A DNA stretch of 64,000 nt from Panicum virgatum (Eukaryota; Streptophyta; Magnoliopsida; Poales; Poaceae): contig NC_053137.1 of the NCBI RefSeq assembly GCF_016808335.1, forward strand, positions 5,407,904 through 5,471,903, given 5' to 3'. Of this stretch, positions 1-10,852 are shown in pieces. A program made the position numbers and the translations under genes. A model generated the notes under the pieces. It was not told the origin of the DNA and ran no database searches. It saw only the letters and a list, made by a program, of their open reading frames with translations. The stretch's first letter is position 1, and each line of letters starts with the position of its first letter.

Positions 1-3000
1 TGACTGGTGGCTTATTTTGAAGAAAATAGCGACTAAAGTAATTCCTTAATTTTCATATTTTAGCTCCAGGTTCTATATAAATTAACTCTAATATAATATT
101 TGCACGAATCAACTATATCAAACATGGTGGTGCAATCAATAATAATTGAATGTTTTCATCATCATAGATATATAAATATACTCATTATCCCATCATAATA
201 CTACGATGCGACGCAGTGATCAAGGTGCTCATATCCGAGAGCGACTGACGGCGAATCGATCCGATTTAACCTTGCAAGGTGGACCTAACTAACACGGCAC
301 GCAAAAGCCCCGTCGGACCCAACGCACTAACATTTCCCCTCCCCGCCTCGAACTACAGAACCGCCCCACCAGCATATAGTCAGCCGAGCCTTACGAGAGA
401 CCACCAAAAGTAAACTCATGCATCCCAATTCTCCGCGGGCACTCGACTCACCCTAAGGGGTGGGGTAGAAGTTCTGTACTTTCGAAACAAGGCAGAACTC
501 GGCTTACCGGTTTCGACTACCTCCTACTCCCGGCATGCGGTTAGTACAATTCAAACATGATCAGCAGAGCCAACAACGGTACGGTCCTTAACCGACTCAG
601 ACGGGGCTAAGACACACAGGAACTCTATCCTGCTCTCATGCCTATATATCATCATCAATTCCCGTTCGGTCTCAAATTTTCATACATTCTATATCCACTT
701 CCACAGCTCATGTATTGGAATATAATATATATCATATCTCACGAGTAACTGGAAATTACTCGACTTCTAAATATCCTATATCTCGCGAGTGCAAGAAGTC
801 ACTCGACTTCTATCGAGAACTATTAAGCTTAGTATTTCTATCGTCCTATACATGCTAGTATAACTCAGGGAAACCTAGTGATCATGCAACTAGGGTTCCA
901 ATCAACTCCTGAAACGTAATGCACAAGTAATAAATATATATATGTGTCATAATTTCAAATAATAGGATGTGTACCGGGGTTTGCCTGAGGGTAACACTAA
1001 GTTAGTGTTAATATTAACAAGGCCTTGGGCCCTTCCGACCATTGGGCCGGGTCTTCACGAATCCCCTCTCAATCCTGCTTCACTGATCCTGAGCTTCAGG
1101 ATCCATCTATAGTCGACGTTCTCACCACGTATTCTATACAAATGCATATGAAATGCCAATTAATGTACATGCATATAAATAATGCGGATATCATTTCACA
1201 AACACGAAGCAACTATCGACCGAGTATAAACGCTACGATTCTCATATAATTACGTCTGTCAGCCCTACTACTACCGGTCAGACCGGTATACCAAACCGGT
1301 CAGACCGGTCTGGCCTGTGTGCGACTCGAGACCAAAAATCCAGAGTATCCGGATGTATTCTCGGAGTATCCGGACTCCCAAGCCCGGAATATTCGGACAT
1401 AAACTCGGAGTAGCTAAACCACTACAAACCCGGAGTATCCGGACAAATGGCCGGAGTCTCCGGACCCATACCGGTCAGACTGGTCCTGTAACACCCTAGG
1501 TGTCTGCACAGTAATTAAAAAGGTGTCTGCACAGTATTTGTGTATGTTTTATATGCATCATGTACTTGAATTGCTTAAAAAGGATCTTTTTGTAATTATA
1601 AAAGGTTATATGTGTAATTATAATTTTATGCAAGGTCCTTTCTATTGTTATGTTGAATAGGTTGTGTAATTATAGCTTTTGTGGAGGGTGTTTTTGTAAA
1701 ATTCAGTGCATTTATTACATGGCAGCAAATTTTTGCTTTTAAGTTTAAATTTAAAGTGAAATTGCATTGAAAAAGACAAAATTCCTGGAATTCAAAATCC
1801 CTCTTATGTTTTAAAAATTTGCTCTTGAATCTTTGATCAAATAAATTTTTGCACAGCATCAATGTTGTAGATCTTGAAAAATTGAACAACTTTCATGTTG
1901 GACACTTTTTCATTTGAGCCCTAGATTAATAGTTATCCTTGTTTTACAGATATGTCCTTGAAATTTTTGGAAATAGCGTTTAGGTCCCTGTCTTCTTCCC
2001 CAGCCTGCCTGCTCTGCTTCCCGCGCCGCCGAACCGCGCCGCGCCGCCCGCCGCCTCCCCGGCCAACTCCAACTTCGCCTTTGCTTCGCGCTGGCACCCA
2101 CGCGTCGCCCCGGAGCCGACCCACCGCCCTCCTTGCTCGCGATGGTGCTCCCCTACCGTGCCACGCACCCTCGCCGCTTCCAGAGCCGCCCAGGCGGCCG
2201 CCACCGCGACGCCGCCGTGGAGAGCTCGCTGCAGAGCCCCGGCCCTCGATTCCTCGCGCGCAGCCGCACTACAAGTACCCCAGAAAGCTTCTCCACTCGC
2301 CTTTTCGCTTACTCCCCACTCCCACACTCCAGAACACGCCGCCGCTCCGCCCCGAACGCCGGCGAGCCCAGGCCGCCGTCGAAACCCCTCCTCCGCCCTT
2401 CCCCTCCCTCAATCGACCCCACCAGTAGCTTTGCCTTGACCTCGCGTAGCTCTCAGGCCTAATCCCGCCCTCAGACCTCCACCGGAGCCCCCTCGCCGTC
2501 GTAGCCGAGCTCCGCCGCTGCTCTGGCCGCCGCGGACAGCCCGCTACGGGCTAACCCTACCCCGATTTCGGGCACCTTCTGGTGCGCCTGGAGCCGCTCT
2601 ACCTCCCTAGCCCCATCTCCCCCTCTACGCCTCATCGGAGCGCCGCCTCCGCCATCTCCGACCACCACCACCCGCCGGAGCACGCGGACCCACCGCCATA
2701 GGCCACCCTGAGCCATCCCGAAGCCACCTGGAGGTGCGTCGTGGTCCCCTCTAGCTCCCTGGCCCCCTTCCCCTCGCCGCCGGCGACACACGCCGCCGGG
2801 ATCCGGCGCTCCCTTCCCTGTTCCCCTTCCCAAACCGGCCCAGGGACCTCAGGTTGAAAGAAAGAAAACCCCAGGGGGTTATTTGAATAGGCCTAGACTC
2901 AGATGAATAGTGCTATAGGGGCTTCTTTGCTATGATTTTCAGTGAACTTTGAAATTCATTATCAATTCGTAGAAAATTCGTAAAATAGCAAATCTTGATG

Positions 3001-3878
3001 TTTTGGAATCCTCTTGAAGAGCTCTATGCAGTAGAACCATAATATGTTAGGCTTTAGTTGCAAGTTTTTGCTGTAGATTTTGATTTGTGTTACTAGTGCA
3101 TAAATATTAGTTGTTTTCATCTTTTTTTAACTACTGTATAATGACATGTCTTGCAGTGAAACTTTTATGTTAGTTTACTCATGTAACACTAATTTTTCTA
3201 TAAAAATTTCATGATCAGTTCTTTGGTGTAGCTATTTATTTGATTTAATCTTTGTTTAATAGACTTTATTTGTGGTAAATAGTTTCTGTTCTTAATAAAT
3301 CATGAATTTATTTCTGCATGTTATTTTTGAGTAGCTTCGCTTGTCCAGGAAGTTTGAGCCTCAGTTCATGACAAGAACAGGAGCTAAAATTGAATCTTGC
3401 TAAACTGATGTCTGTTTTGTTTATTTTCTCAGAAATAACTCTGTGTAGATAAAATCATGAAAAATTCACATTAGCTAGTTATTTTCTGTGTCAACCTCCT
3501 GTTAAATTTTGAGCTTCTTTTTTGCTCTAGTTTTTCCTGTATAATTCAAGCTTGTGCTAGGTGTTGTCTGAATGAATGAATTGTTGTGATTAAATGACTA
3601 CATGTCTTGGCATGATTTTTACAGGGTAGCTTAATCGGTTCATGTTCTGTTTAGGGTAATTTTTGCTAAATTTATTACTGTTTTTGCTTTGAGTTATTTA
3701 TTTATTAGCAAACATGGAATTAATTGCTATAGGAATCAACCGCCACTCATTTTATGAAGTTAGTATAACTTGCTTGTGCTGTTGATCATGATGTCTTGTG
3801 TAGTTAAATTTGTTATTTAACTACTCTATAAACGATTGCCCATGTGTGTTTATAATGTTGTTCTTGCATTACATATAG

Positions 3879-4048
3879 ATACGACTACCTTGTCGGACGG
3901 GACGTACGAGTTGATCCCGGAATCTGGCGAAGGTGATCTCGAAGCTCAAGTAAACACTGCTGAACTAACTGAAGCCCCGGACCAAAGTTCGGAAGAGCCT
4001 AGAGCTGAAATAGTTAGCAACTACCGAGAAGGCAAGCCCCGGACATAA
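3879..4048 (+). other. Short acidic reading frame inside the solo LTR, preceded by a 3' splice-like site
   Basis: An AT-rich stretch ends with CATATAG at 3872-3878. It is followed by 170 nt of open frame (phase 2) ending in TAA at 4046-4048. The encoded tail of about 55 residues is rich in Glu, Asp, Gln and Pro and ends EGKPRT. Composition switches sharply from AT-rich to balanced exactly at the AG. A comparable frame lies in the minus-strand LTR at 33609-33751, and a broken relative lies in the outer LTR at 1014-1106. I do not recognise the product. It could be the 3' exon of an LTR-derived transcript, or a conserved non-coding block that happens to stay open. Confidence 0.4.
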
Positions 4049-4978
4049 CCTATATTTCAAATTATTATCATTTACTGTTATTATTTACTTGTGCATTTAC
4101 AGTTCTTAGGATTTGAATTGAAACCCTAGATGCATGATCCTAGGAACCTATGTACTGAATACTAGACTTGAGTTCGATTAATTGCTAAGCTTACAGGACC
4201 GGTAAAAGTCGAGTGATTGCCTGTCACTCGCGAGCTTTATAGGAATTGCTTGTTTACTTTCTGTTATCAATATAAGGACAGGACGACGGACGGGGTCGTG
4301 TTCGATATCATGACCTTTGGTGAGACCCCGTCTGTGTTGATGAACTTGCTAAGGTCGCGGTGTGTGGTAGTGCTGGTTAAGTTTTTGAAAGTACTAGCCA
4401 CATGTCGTAAATATGGTACGCGGTAAGCCTAGTAGCCGATTGGATCGGGGAGTGGATATACCTTTCACTCTCTCTTTAGAGATAGGTTTTTAAATGTTAT
4501 TGTTGATCAACACTACGACTTCAAGGGACAAGGGTGGACCGGGCACGGGTGGACCTTGGAGCCCTGTAGTCGGGGAGAGTGACCCTATCCACAAGCCGGA
4601 AAGAAAGGTCAACGGTTGCTTAGAAGTGACTCGACGGTGCTTCAAGCGTGTGTGTTAGGTTTATCCTTGCAAGGTTGAATTTCGATTCAGAATCGTCCGC
4701 CTCTCACGATGAAATGAGACTGCTTAATCTCTTTGCCACACAGAGTAACAAGAGCAACAATATTATGATCAATCTGGATGTTTGCTTAGAAGTTCTACCA
4801 TGATTGATTAATAGTTGCTTACATAGAATGGTTAATCAACTAGAGTCTTGAAAGCTAAAACTTGAAAGTAAGGACATACTCTTTATTGCTTTTCAGCAAA
4901 AAGGAAAATCAGAACCTCACAAACCCTGCATAGTCTAGCTAAAGTGGGTTAAATATACCCGTTGACGGTTAAATCTTA

Positions 4979-4998
4979 CTGAGTATTAGAATACTCAG
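4979..4998 (+). other. Conserved LTR hairpin
   Basis: CTGAGTATT and AATACTCAG form a perfect 9-bp stem with a 2-nt loop. The unrelated copy at 32524-32541 also makes a TGAGTAC/GTACTCA hairpin at a comparable place in its LTR (about 0.3-0.5 kb from the 3' end). A role in the LTR transcript (RNA structure, processing) is only inferred. Confidence 0.4.
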
Positions 4999-6664
4999 TC
5001 TTGCTGTTGAAACCCTTTTTCAGGTTTGAGTTTCGAAGAGCAGATCGCTAGTTTGACCTTTCCCTGCTCTTTGCCTCATGGCTGGTCCGTAGAGTAGGAT
5101 ACATCTTCGGCTAGCAATGACCATGACGAGTGATACCTTGCTTGGGCTAGCTTGGTATACCTTTGCGACGTGTTGTAGCCGTCGTTGTCTCTTTCCGCTG
5201 CTTTCAAACTCTGAAGTTAAAGTTATGGCTTGTATAACTGTTTTACAAAGTTTGGTTTTGTAATAAGTACTTTGAATCATGTTGTAATCTTTGCCTTGCC
5301 TGTATTGTAAACTTGTGGTTGTAATATCTCTGGACTCGCCTTCGTGCGGGGTATGCTTGTTCGATCCGAGAACCGGTGGTTGTATCGGGACGTTACCCGA
5401 CAGACCAAGAATTGTTCCGTTTGAAGTGCGTTTGAGCCGGTATTGCGTTATGATGTTGGCCAGCGCACTTAAGCCGGGATAATTCCGGTGGTTCTGCCAC
5501 AGGTCCAAGCACCGGTCAGACCGGCTGGCCAGAAATAAACCCTAGCTAAGTCATATAACACTGGTTTAGCTCTCTAATTTAATTTAACCTGATTCTTCTT
5601 AATTATAAATTTTTCTTTAATTTCCAAATAAACCAACACATGAAGAATTCACTAACACATCAACTATGTTTCCTAGGCCGGAAACTTGTATAGTGGACTA
5701 CACATGCCTAAACTAAACCACTGCCTCGGTTTCATAATTTTTGGACTAACAGATTTGCCGAAACTAATTAAATGAGTCTAAACACCACTTAAACTCTACT
5801 ATGGGCAAAAAGGACATTTCGCAAGAACAAACATTTTTTCCTTGTAGATACAGACGTAACCAATCTAACAAAACTAACTTTGTATTTTTATCATTTTTCC
5901 TTGATTTATTAGACAACCTGCAAGTTTTCGCTGAAATAATAAAAATAAAAAAAACAACCACCGGAAGACTCCGGGTTTTACTCCCAGATTCTCCGGACAC
6001 AATGTCCGGAGTTTCCGGATAATTGTCCGGAGTTTCCGGGATCCCTAGTCCGGAGAATCCGAACGTATATCCAGAGTTTTCGGGTATACCTAAACAGTAG
6101 CCAACCTCGCGCACCCATGGTGAATGGCGGCGCGCGCGGTGCACGGAGCGGCGGAGAAAGGGCCGAGAAAGGAGTGGGGAAGGTGGAGGAGCTCACCAGG
6201 AATCCATTCCCATAGTCGATTTTGGTGGAGGAGGACCGGAGAAGCGGATCGACGCGAAGAGGTGGAGCTCTGGCGGCGGTCGGCGGTAGGGCCGTTGATT
6301 CCCGCCGGAGAAGGCTCGAGCAAGGCTCATGGAGGTGCGGAACACGGTCGGGGAGGCTCTCGCGGAAGGAAATGGACGAACGGCGGCCGAAGATGGCCGG
6401 GACGGTGAGAGCAGGGGCTCAGCTCGAGCTCGGGCTGAAGGGAGGCGCGAGAGCTGAATGAGAGAGATGAGGACGAGAGCAGGCAGCTCGGGATAGGATA
6501 AGGACGTGGGCGGTCCGGAGTATCCGGGCACATTCCCGGAGTATCCGGGGTGTTACACCCGAATACATGCTTGAATGTGTGTGTATGTGTGTGGAGTATA
6601 CATGAGTGAATTCGTGATGCATGTGATGTTCTGTTGTTTGTATTTCATGCATGTTCATTTTGTA

Positions 6665-6890
6665 ACCCATATACTCTTTCCATTTCAAATTATAGGTTGT
6701 TTGACTTTTTTAACGTAAAGTTTGATCACTCATCTTATTTAAAAAGTTTATGAAAACATAGCCAAATTTAAATTATTTTTGAAGAACTTGTATTGACAAA
6801 TTTAAGCAAGTCACAACACAAAAAAAATAATATTTTGCATATATTTTTAAATAAGACGAGTGTTCAAATTTGCGGTCAAAAAAATCATTA
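6665..6890. repeat. Degenerate MITE fragment (CTCCCTCCGTTTC-type)
   Basis: The stretch begins TACTCTTTCCATTTCAAATTATAGG and is AT-rich, with TTTGACTTTTTTAACG and GACGAGTG words typical of the abundant grass MITE that starts with a CTCCCTCCGTTTC-like end. The right inverted end is not recognisable, so boundaries are approximate. The rest of 6558-7300 is ordinary upstream DNA of the phytocyanin gene. Confidence 0.4.
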
Positions 6891-7318
6891 TCTCCAATCC
6901 CGGCCCCGACCGCGTATTACTGAGTGCAAACAAGATTTCTGTCGATCGAACACTAGCTAGCTAAGACAGGCAGACAGACAACGACAGGTCGATACACGCT
7001 CGGATCGAGAGCTGTCTAGCAATACGGTGCGAGGAAATCGCCAGGGAAACGTATGCCATTGCCAACCCTGGGCGCGCGACGAACCGGTAGTGGAAACACC
7101 GATGCGTCGCCGGACGTTGCCTCTTGCCATGTCCCCTGCGGCCTCCCATCCAGTGACGATCCCAATGCAGGCTCCACCTCGCTTTTATCAGCTGGATGGC
7201 GAAACACTCTGTCTTGCCTCTCGCGCTACCGACCTCGTAGAGACTTGTTCCATCTGGTCTCGTGTTACCTAGTCAAGGCTCTAGGCCTCTAGCTTCTCTG
7301 CTGTGCCACCATCTCCTG

Positions 7319-7327
7319 TATAAATAG
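7319..7327 (+). promoter_or_regulatory. TATA box of the phytocyanin gene
   Basis: TATAAATAG lies 110 nt upstream of the ATG at 7437, a normal distance for a grass gene with a leader of about 80 nt. A (CAG)8 tract at 7355-7378 falls inside the predicted leader. Confidence 0.75.
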
Positions 7328-7354
7328 ACACGAGCCCTTGTCATTGCCAAGCCA

Positions 7355-7380
7355 CAGCAGCAGCAGCAGCAGCAGCAGCA
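7355..7380 (+). repeat. (CAG)8 microsatellite in the 5' leader
   Basis: Eight uninterrupted CAG units plus CA sit between the TATA box and the start codon. It is non-coding in the chosen model, because the ATG lies downstream at 7437. Confidence 0.8.
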
Positions 7381-7436
7381 AGACTGATCGCAATCTCGAT
7401 CGACCAGGGTCGACGACGTTCGCTAGGGAAGAGGCA

Positions 7437-8049
7437 ATGGCAGCCCACTGGCAAGCTCTGCTCTTCTTGGCCGTCGTCTTCGCCGCGGTGTCGCTGGCCT
7501 CCGCCACGCAGTGGATGGTCGGGGACGGCGGCGGCTGGAGGGCCCAGTTCAACAAGACCGGCTGGGCCGACGGCAAGACGTTCAGGGTCGGCGACACCCT
7601 GAGTACGTGCGCGCGTTGCCCGGCCGGCACGCACATCCGGTCTCGCGTCTCGCGACGAGAAATAACTAATCACGCGCGTGCCCCTCATCTTTGATTAATT
7701 CTTGGCAGTGTTCATGTACCCCGCGGGCAACCACACGGTGATCCAGGTCGACAAGGAGGACTTCGCGGCGTGCAACGTGGAGACCAACAGCAAGCTCGGG
7801 GCCTGGTACTCCGGCAACGACGTCGTCCCCCTCAACAAGCCCGGCAAGATGTGGTTCTTCTGCAGCGTCGAAGGCCACTGCAACAACGGCATGAAGCTCG
7901 TCATCAACGTCGTCGGGGACGGCGCCGCCCCGGCCCCGGCCCCGGTGGAGCCGGCTTCGCCGCCGTCGTCCGCTCCCGCCATGGGCTACACGGTCGGCGG
8001 CGCGGTCGCCGTGGCCGGCGCCGTGCTCGCGTCGGTGCTGGCGTTCTAG
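7437..8049 (+). CDS. Phytocyanin (uclacyanin-like blue copper protein), GPI-anchored
   Basis: Two exons: 7437-7602 and 7709-8049. The intron of 106 nt (7603-7708) is GT-AG and restores the family sequence GDTLMFMYP across the join. The product is 168 aa. Residues 1-23 are a signal peptide and about 24-125 the plastocyanin-like domain. Residues 126-147 are a Pro/Ala linker, and the hydrophobic C-terminus 148-168 fits a GPI-anchor signal. All four type-1 copper ligands are present: His64, Cys107, His112 and Met117 (C-x4-H-x4-M). Cys77 and Cys113 are placed for the family disulfide. The Met axial ligand marks it as uclacyanin-like, not stellacyanin (Gln) or early-nodulin-like (ligands lost). It is expected at the plasma-membrane outer face or apoplast as a small electron carrier; its physiological partner is unknown. 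A frameshifted paralogue lies at 13019-13612. Confidence 0.94.
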
Positions 8050-8320
8050 CCGGGATCGGAAGACGGACCTACGCGGACGGCGGACCATCCATACTATACT
8101 TGACTTCATTTTGTGTGTGGTCGGATCATTTTTTTTTCTGTCGGCGAGTTGTTACTGTCGTTTGGCGATTTACATGTACTGCTGCAGTGCTGCTACACGA
8201 CTCTTGTTTGAACTAGTACGGGTAGCAAGAGTTCAACGGTATGTAATGTAACACGGGGCCTGCTCTGCCTAGTCACGTGTTGTGTGATTTGAGTTTGCCG
8301 TCCACTATATCGCCGGCATT

Positions 8321-8340
8321 AATAAATTCATTCTAATAAA
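8321..8340 (+). terminator. Poly(A) signals of the phytocyanin gene
   Basis: Two AATAAA hexamers occur at 8321-8326 and 8335-8340, about 280 nt after the stop codon and in an AT-rich setting. They give a 3' UTR of about 300 nt. Confidence 0.55.
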
Positions 8341-8517
8341 GTTCGTCTCTGTACACAATCTTTTTGAAACCTCTTCTGCTCATTTTATTTTTATTTTTAT
8401 TTTACGCTGGACTCAGCCAAATCTCGAGCCACAAAAAGGGTTACAAACTCTGGCCTCTGGGAGGGGTCGTGCCGCACCATGGATTGATCCGGGTCCCAAC
8501 TGAAGCTTAGCTAGATC

Positions 8518-8625
8518 ATGAGCGACCAAATTACAGGAGCGAGGGCTGAAATTAACATGAGCCACGTCAAAAGAGGGCTGAAATTAACATGAGCGACCGA
8601 ATTACAGGAGCGAGGGCTGAAATTA
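8518..8625. repeat. Local tandem duplication (about 38 bp, two copies)
   Basis: Copy 1 (8518-8556) and copy 2 (8589-8625) share ATGAGCGACC, ATTACAGGAGCGAGGGCTG and related words with one clear substitution. They are separated by 32 nt that repeat part of the unit. Confidence 0.7.
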
Positions 8626-10360
8626 CTTTGTTTCGCAGATTATGACTAGTGGCTGGTGCTGATTTGCTATGAGAGAAAAGTACTACTGGCTGGCTAGAAA
8701 AACATTGTCGCTGAATATCGGCAGAACAGAATGTCCCTAAATAGTGGACCGCGAATAAACACATTTTATTGACCTTAAATGTAAAAGGCTCAAGGGCGGC
8801 CAACAACGGCGATGTTGTGCCTCCGTCTCTAGCCCTCCCCTGCAACTGCCCATTAATGTTTCGCATAATACTTCAATCCCATTGGGCCACCAAATATCAT
8901 CTCTCAAAACCCTAGCTTCTAGCACTACGCACTCCTCATTTTTTTCTCTCTCCCTTATCCTCGTCGTCGATCCCCTCCGCCGCCTTTGGTGCCTCAGCTG
9001 CAAGCGGCGACGACAGCCTCAGTGCTCACTGGCCCAGTCCTCTCCTCCCTTCCACTCCGTGCTCTAGCCTAAGGCCCTACCTTTCTTTCTCGGCTTCTCT
9101 GACAGGAGGCACGACAAGCGGAGGCGACGTCGCCAGGCGGGGCCGCCGAGCGTGGCGTCGACAGGTGCAAGCAGCAACAGGCGGGCATGGCAGTGGCAGG
9201 CGCAGGCGGAGGCCTGCAGGCACAACTGTGTGGGGGCAGGCGTGGCGGCAGGTGAGCAACTGCCTCCATAGAGCGTGCGGGTGGCGGATGGCACGGGCAC
9301 GTACGACAGAACCCGTGCTTTTTGAGCCGGCATGGCACGAAAATGGGCCTATGGGCTCGTGCTTGGGACGAGAACGTGACAGGACGGGCGGCACGACATG
9401 ACCCGTTAGCATTATCGTGCCATGCCTGGCTCGGCGAGTTCGTGCTCCGGCCATACCGGGCGGCCCGAATCGCCATCTATATACGGTCCCTCCCTGATGC
9501 TGTTTTGGGAACAGGGGTAGCCTGTCGAACTTTCATTGTTACAGTCATAATCTAGTAACCTGGAGATGAGACTCTGGTGGCTTTATATGCTTTTGTATTT
9601 TGATCCTTTGTGCTGTGTCAGCTAGCTAGTTAAGCAACGCGTGCCGTGTTATCTAGCCTTACATCATCGTGGATGCATATTGCAAATTTGCATCCTCTGG
9701 GCAACTTCACCTTCGGCCTTTGCTGGATAAGATTAGGGCGTGGCGACGGGCCAAGAAGTTGTCATATGTTAGTGTCTGTTGAACCACGAAGGTTACATTG
9801 CATTGTGATCATCTGATCGATCGACCTCTGAGTGAAACACTTCCCGTGCTCAGCTCAGAATAACCGGTTGAGCCATGCGGTTTGACCAGTCCTGCATGAA
9901 GTCTTCCCCTTTAAAATCAAAACTAAAGAAGTTTTTAGGAGAAAATGATTGGGAGCTGGTTTGGGGAGCTGTTGGAGTCCGAAATTTGCTGGTTACTTCC
10001 AAAAATGAGTTTTGGGAATAGATTTAGGGTATTTTTGGAGATGGTCTTAGTGTGCAATTTAGAAAACATGTTAACAACTAAAAAACTATTGGCATGGCCA
10101 TGGAGAAGTACAATTTAATAGCATTTTACTAAAAAACTATGAGTAGAAAAAAGTTAATACGACTAAGATTTTGAGAGAGTGATGATGACCATAGAGGAGG
10201 GTGAACATAAAGAAGTAGATTGTACCTTGCCGGCTATAAAAATAAATTTATAGAGCATGTACACGACACGTGATGGAGAAAAGATACCGCAGCCATTAAA
10301 TCAAAATAAATGCATGTATGAATAAACTTTAAAAACTGGAGATGGAAGAATAAAAATAAA
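8626..10360. other. Intergenic DNA, no gene supported
   Basis: 8880-9060 looks like a degenerate promoter/leader (AAAACCCTAGC, then CT-rich DNA). 9060-9480 is GC-rich, with GGCACGA/CGTGCC words typical of repetitive grass DNA. The overlapping open frames on both strands have no recognisable family, no consistent start and no intron logic. 9990-10360 is AT-rich. I see no coding gene. Confidence 0.6.
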
Positions 10361-10369
10361 AACTAGCTA

Positions 10370-10400
10370 CCCGCACTATTTGTGCGGGCCACCTTGCTAG
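10370..10400 (+). mobile_element. Candidate Helitron 3' terminus
   Basis: A perfect 7-bp hairpin (CCCGCAC at 10370-10376, GTGCGGG at 10382-10388, 5-nt loop) is followed after 8 nt by CTAG (10397-10400) and then T. This is the diagnostic layout of a Helitron 3' end, which is a hairpin just before CTRR inserted in front of T. The 5' end (TC after A) was not located, so element length and content are unknown. Confidence 0.45.
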
Positions 10401-10847
10401 TTTCTCAAATTCAAATGTGAATTTCTACTAAGCTTTTAGTAGATTAATCCTTCTCTTGCCCAAATATGTGACTGCAATAAATGGTGGTTTTAGTTTAAGT
10501 ATATGATTTGAAGGTATACCACAATTTACGAATTTTGATGAACACAACTCATCTTGTGGCATCCTATCACTGCCTTCCGCTACTTCCCCACCCCTAAGCA
10601 CAAGGGAGGATAAAAAACAAGTGTATCCTTACTTAGATGAGAATTATCTTCTATTTCTACTAGCCAGAAGATAAGAGAGACATCTTCTAATATTTAAGAA
10701 AATAAAATCATTTCTTCGTTGGTCTTGTCTTGCACAAGGGAGGTCGTGTTTGGAACAATACACCTAAGGCCAATCTCAGTGGGAACTATCATCGCACAAT
10801 TACCAAGACTGTAAACTAGATAACCGAGCCGGAAGAGTGTCATGATA
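10401..10847. other. Intergenic, AT-rich
   Basis: No open frame, repeat end or RNA gene could be supported between the Helitron-like terminus and the solo LTR. Confidence 0.6.
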
Positions 10848-10852
10848 ATGAT

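Larger units (their letters stand above)
1487..5501 (+). mobile_element. Solo LTR, 4,015 bp, Gypsy (chromovirus-like) type
   Basis: The unit starts TGTAACACCC and ends GGTTCTGCCACA (TG...CA). It is flanked by a perfect 5-bp duplication GGTCC at 1482-1486 and 5502-5506. No second copy of its start, no primer-binding site, no gag and no pol lie inside. It is therefore read as a solo LTR left by recombination between the two LTRs of one element. The interior has a GC-rich block (about 1985-2830), an AT-rich block (2900-3850), a short acidic reading frame (3879-4048) and a hairpin (4979-4998). Start sequence and layout resemble Del/Tekay-type LTRs of grasses; that family label is inferred. It inserted into the outer LTR in the opposite orientation. 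Confidence 0.82.
1..6557 (-). mobile_element. Outer LTR (minus strand), interrupted; left end outside window
   Basis: On the minus strand this LTR would begin with TGTAACACCCCGG at 6557 and read leftward. It is cut at 1486/5507 by the solo LTR described separately, and 1-1486 plus 5507-6557 join into one LTR. The minus-strand reading of 1-1100 resembles the last 1.2 kb of the inner solo LTR: shared ACTCGCGAG, CCTTGCAAGGTT and GCATGATC blocks occur in the same order. The two LTRs are therefore related families. Using the inner LTR as a ruler, the missing left end should lie roughly 0.7-0.8 kb outside the window. No gag or pol coding is seen. The GC-rich part near 6.1-6.5 kb has open frames on both strands, but none looks real. 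Whether this is a solo LTR or half of a full element cannot be decided here. Confidence 0.6.

Noticed and set aside
1260..1480. Regular CGGAGTATCCGG/CCGGTCAGACCGG words as a possible CRISPR-like array
   Set aside because: Spacing is irregular, units vary, and the same words recur at 5990-6550 in the other half of the same LTR; it is LTR-internal repetition in a eukaryote.
1910..2833. Several open frames in the GC-rich block of the solo LTR
   Set aside because: Open on both strands because of high GC; no conserved domain and no consistent start; part of the LTR.
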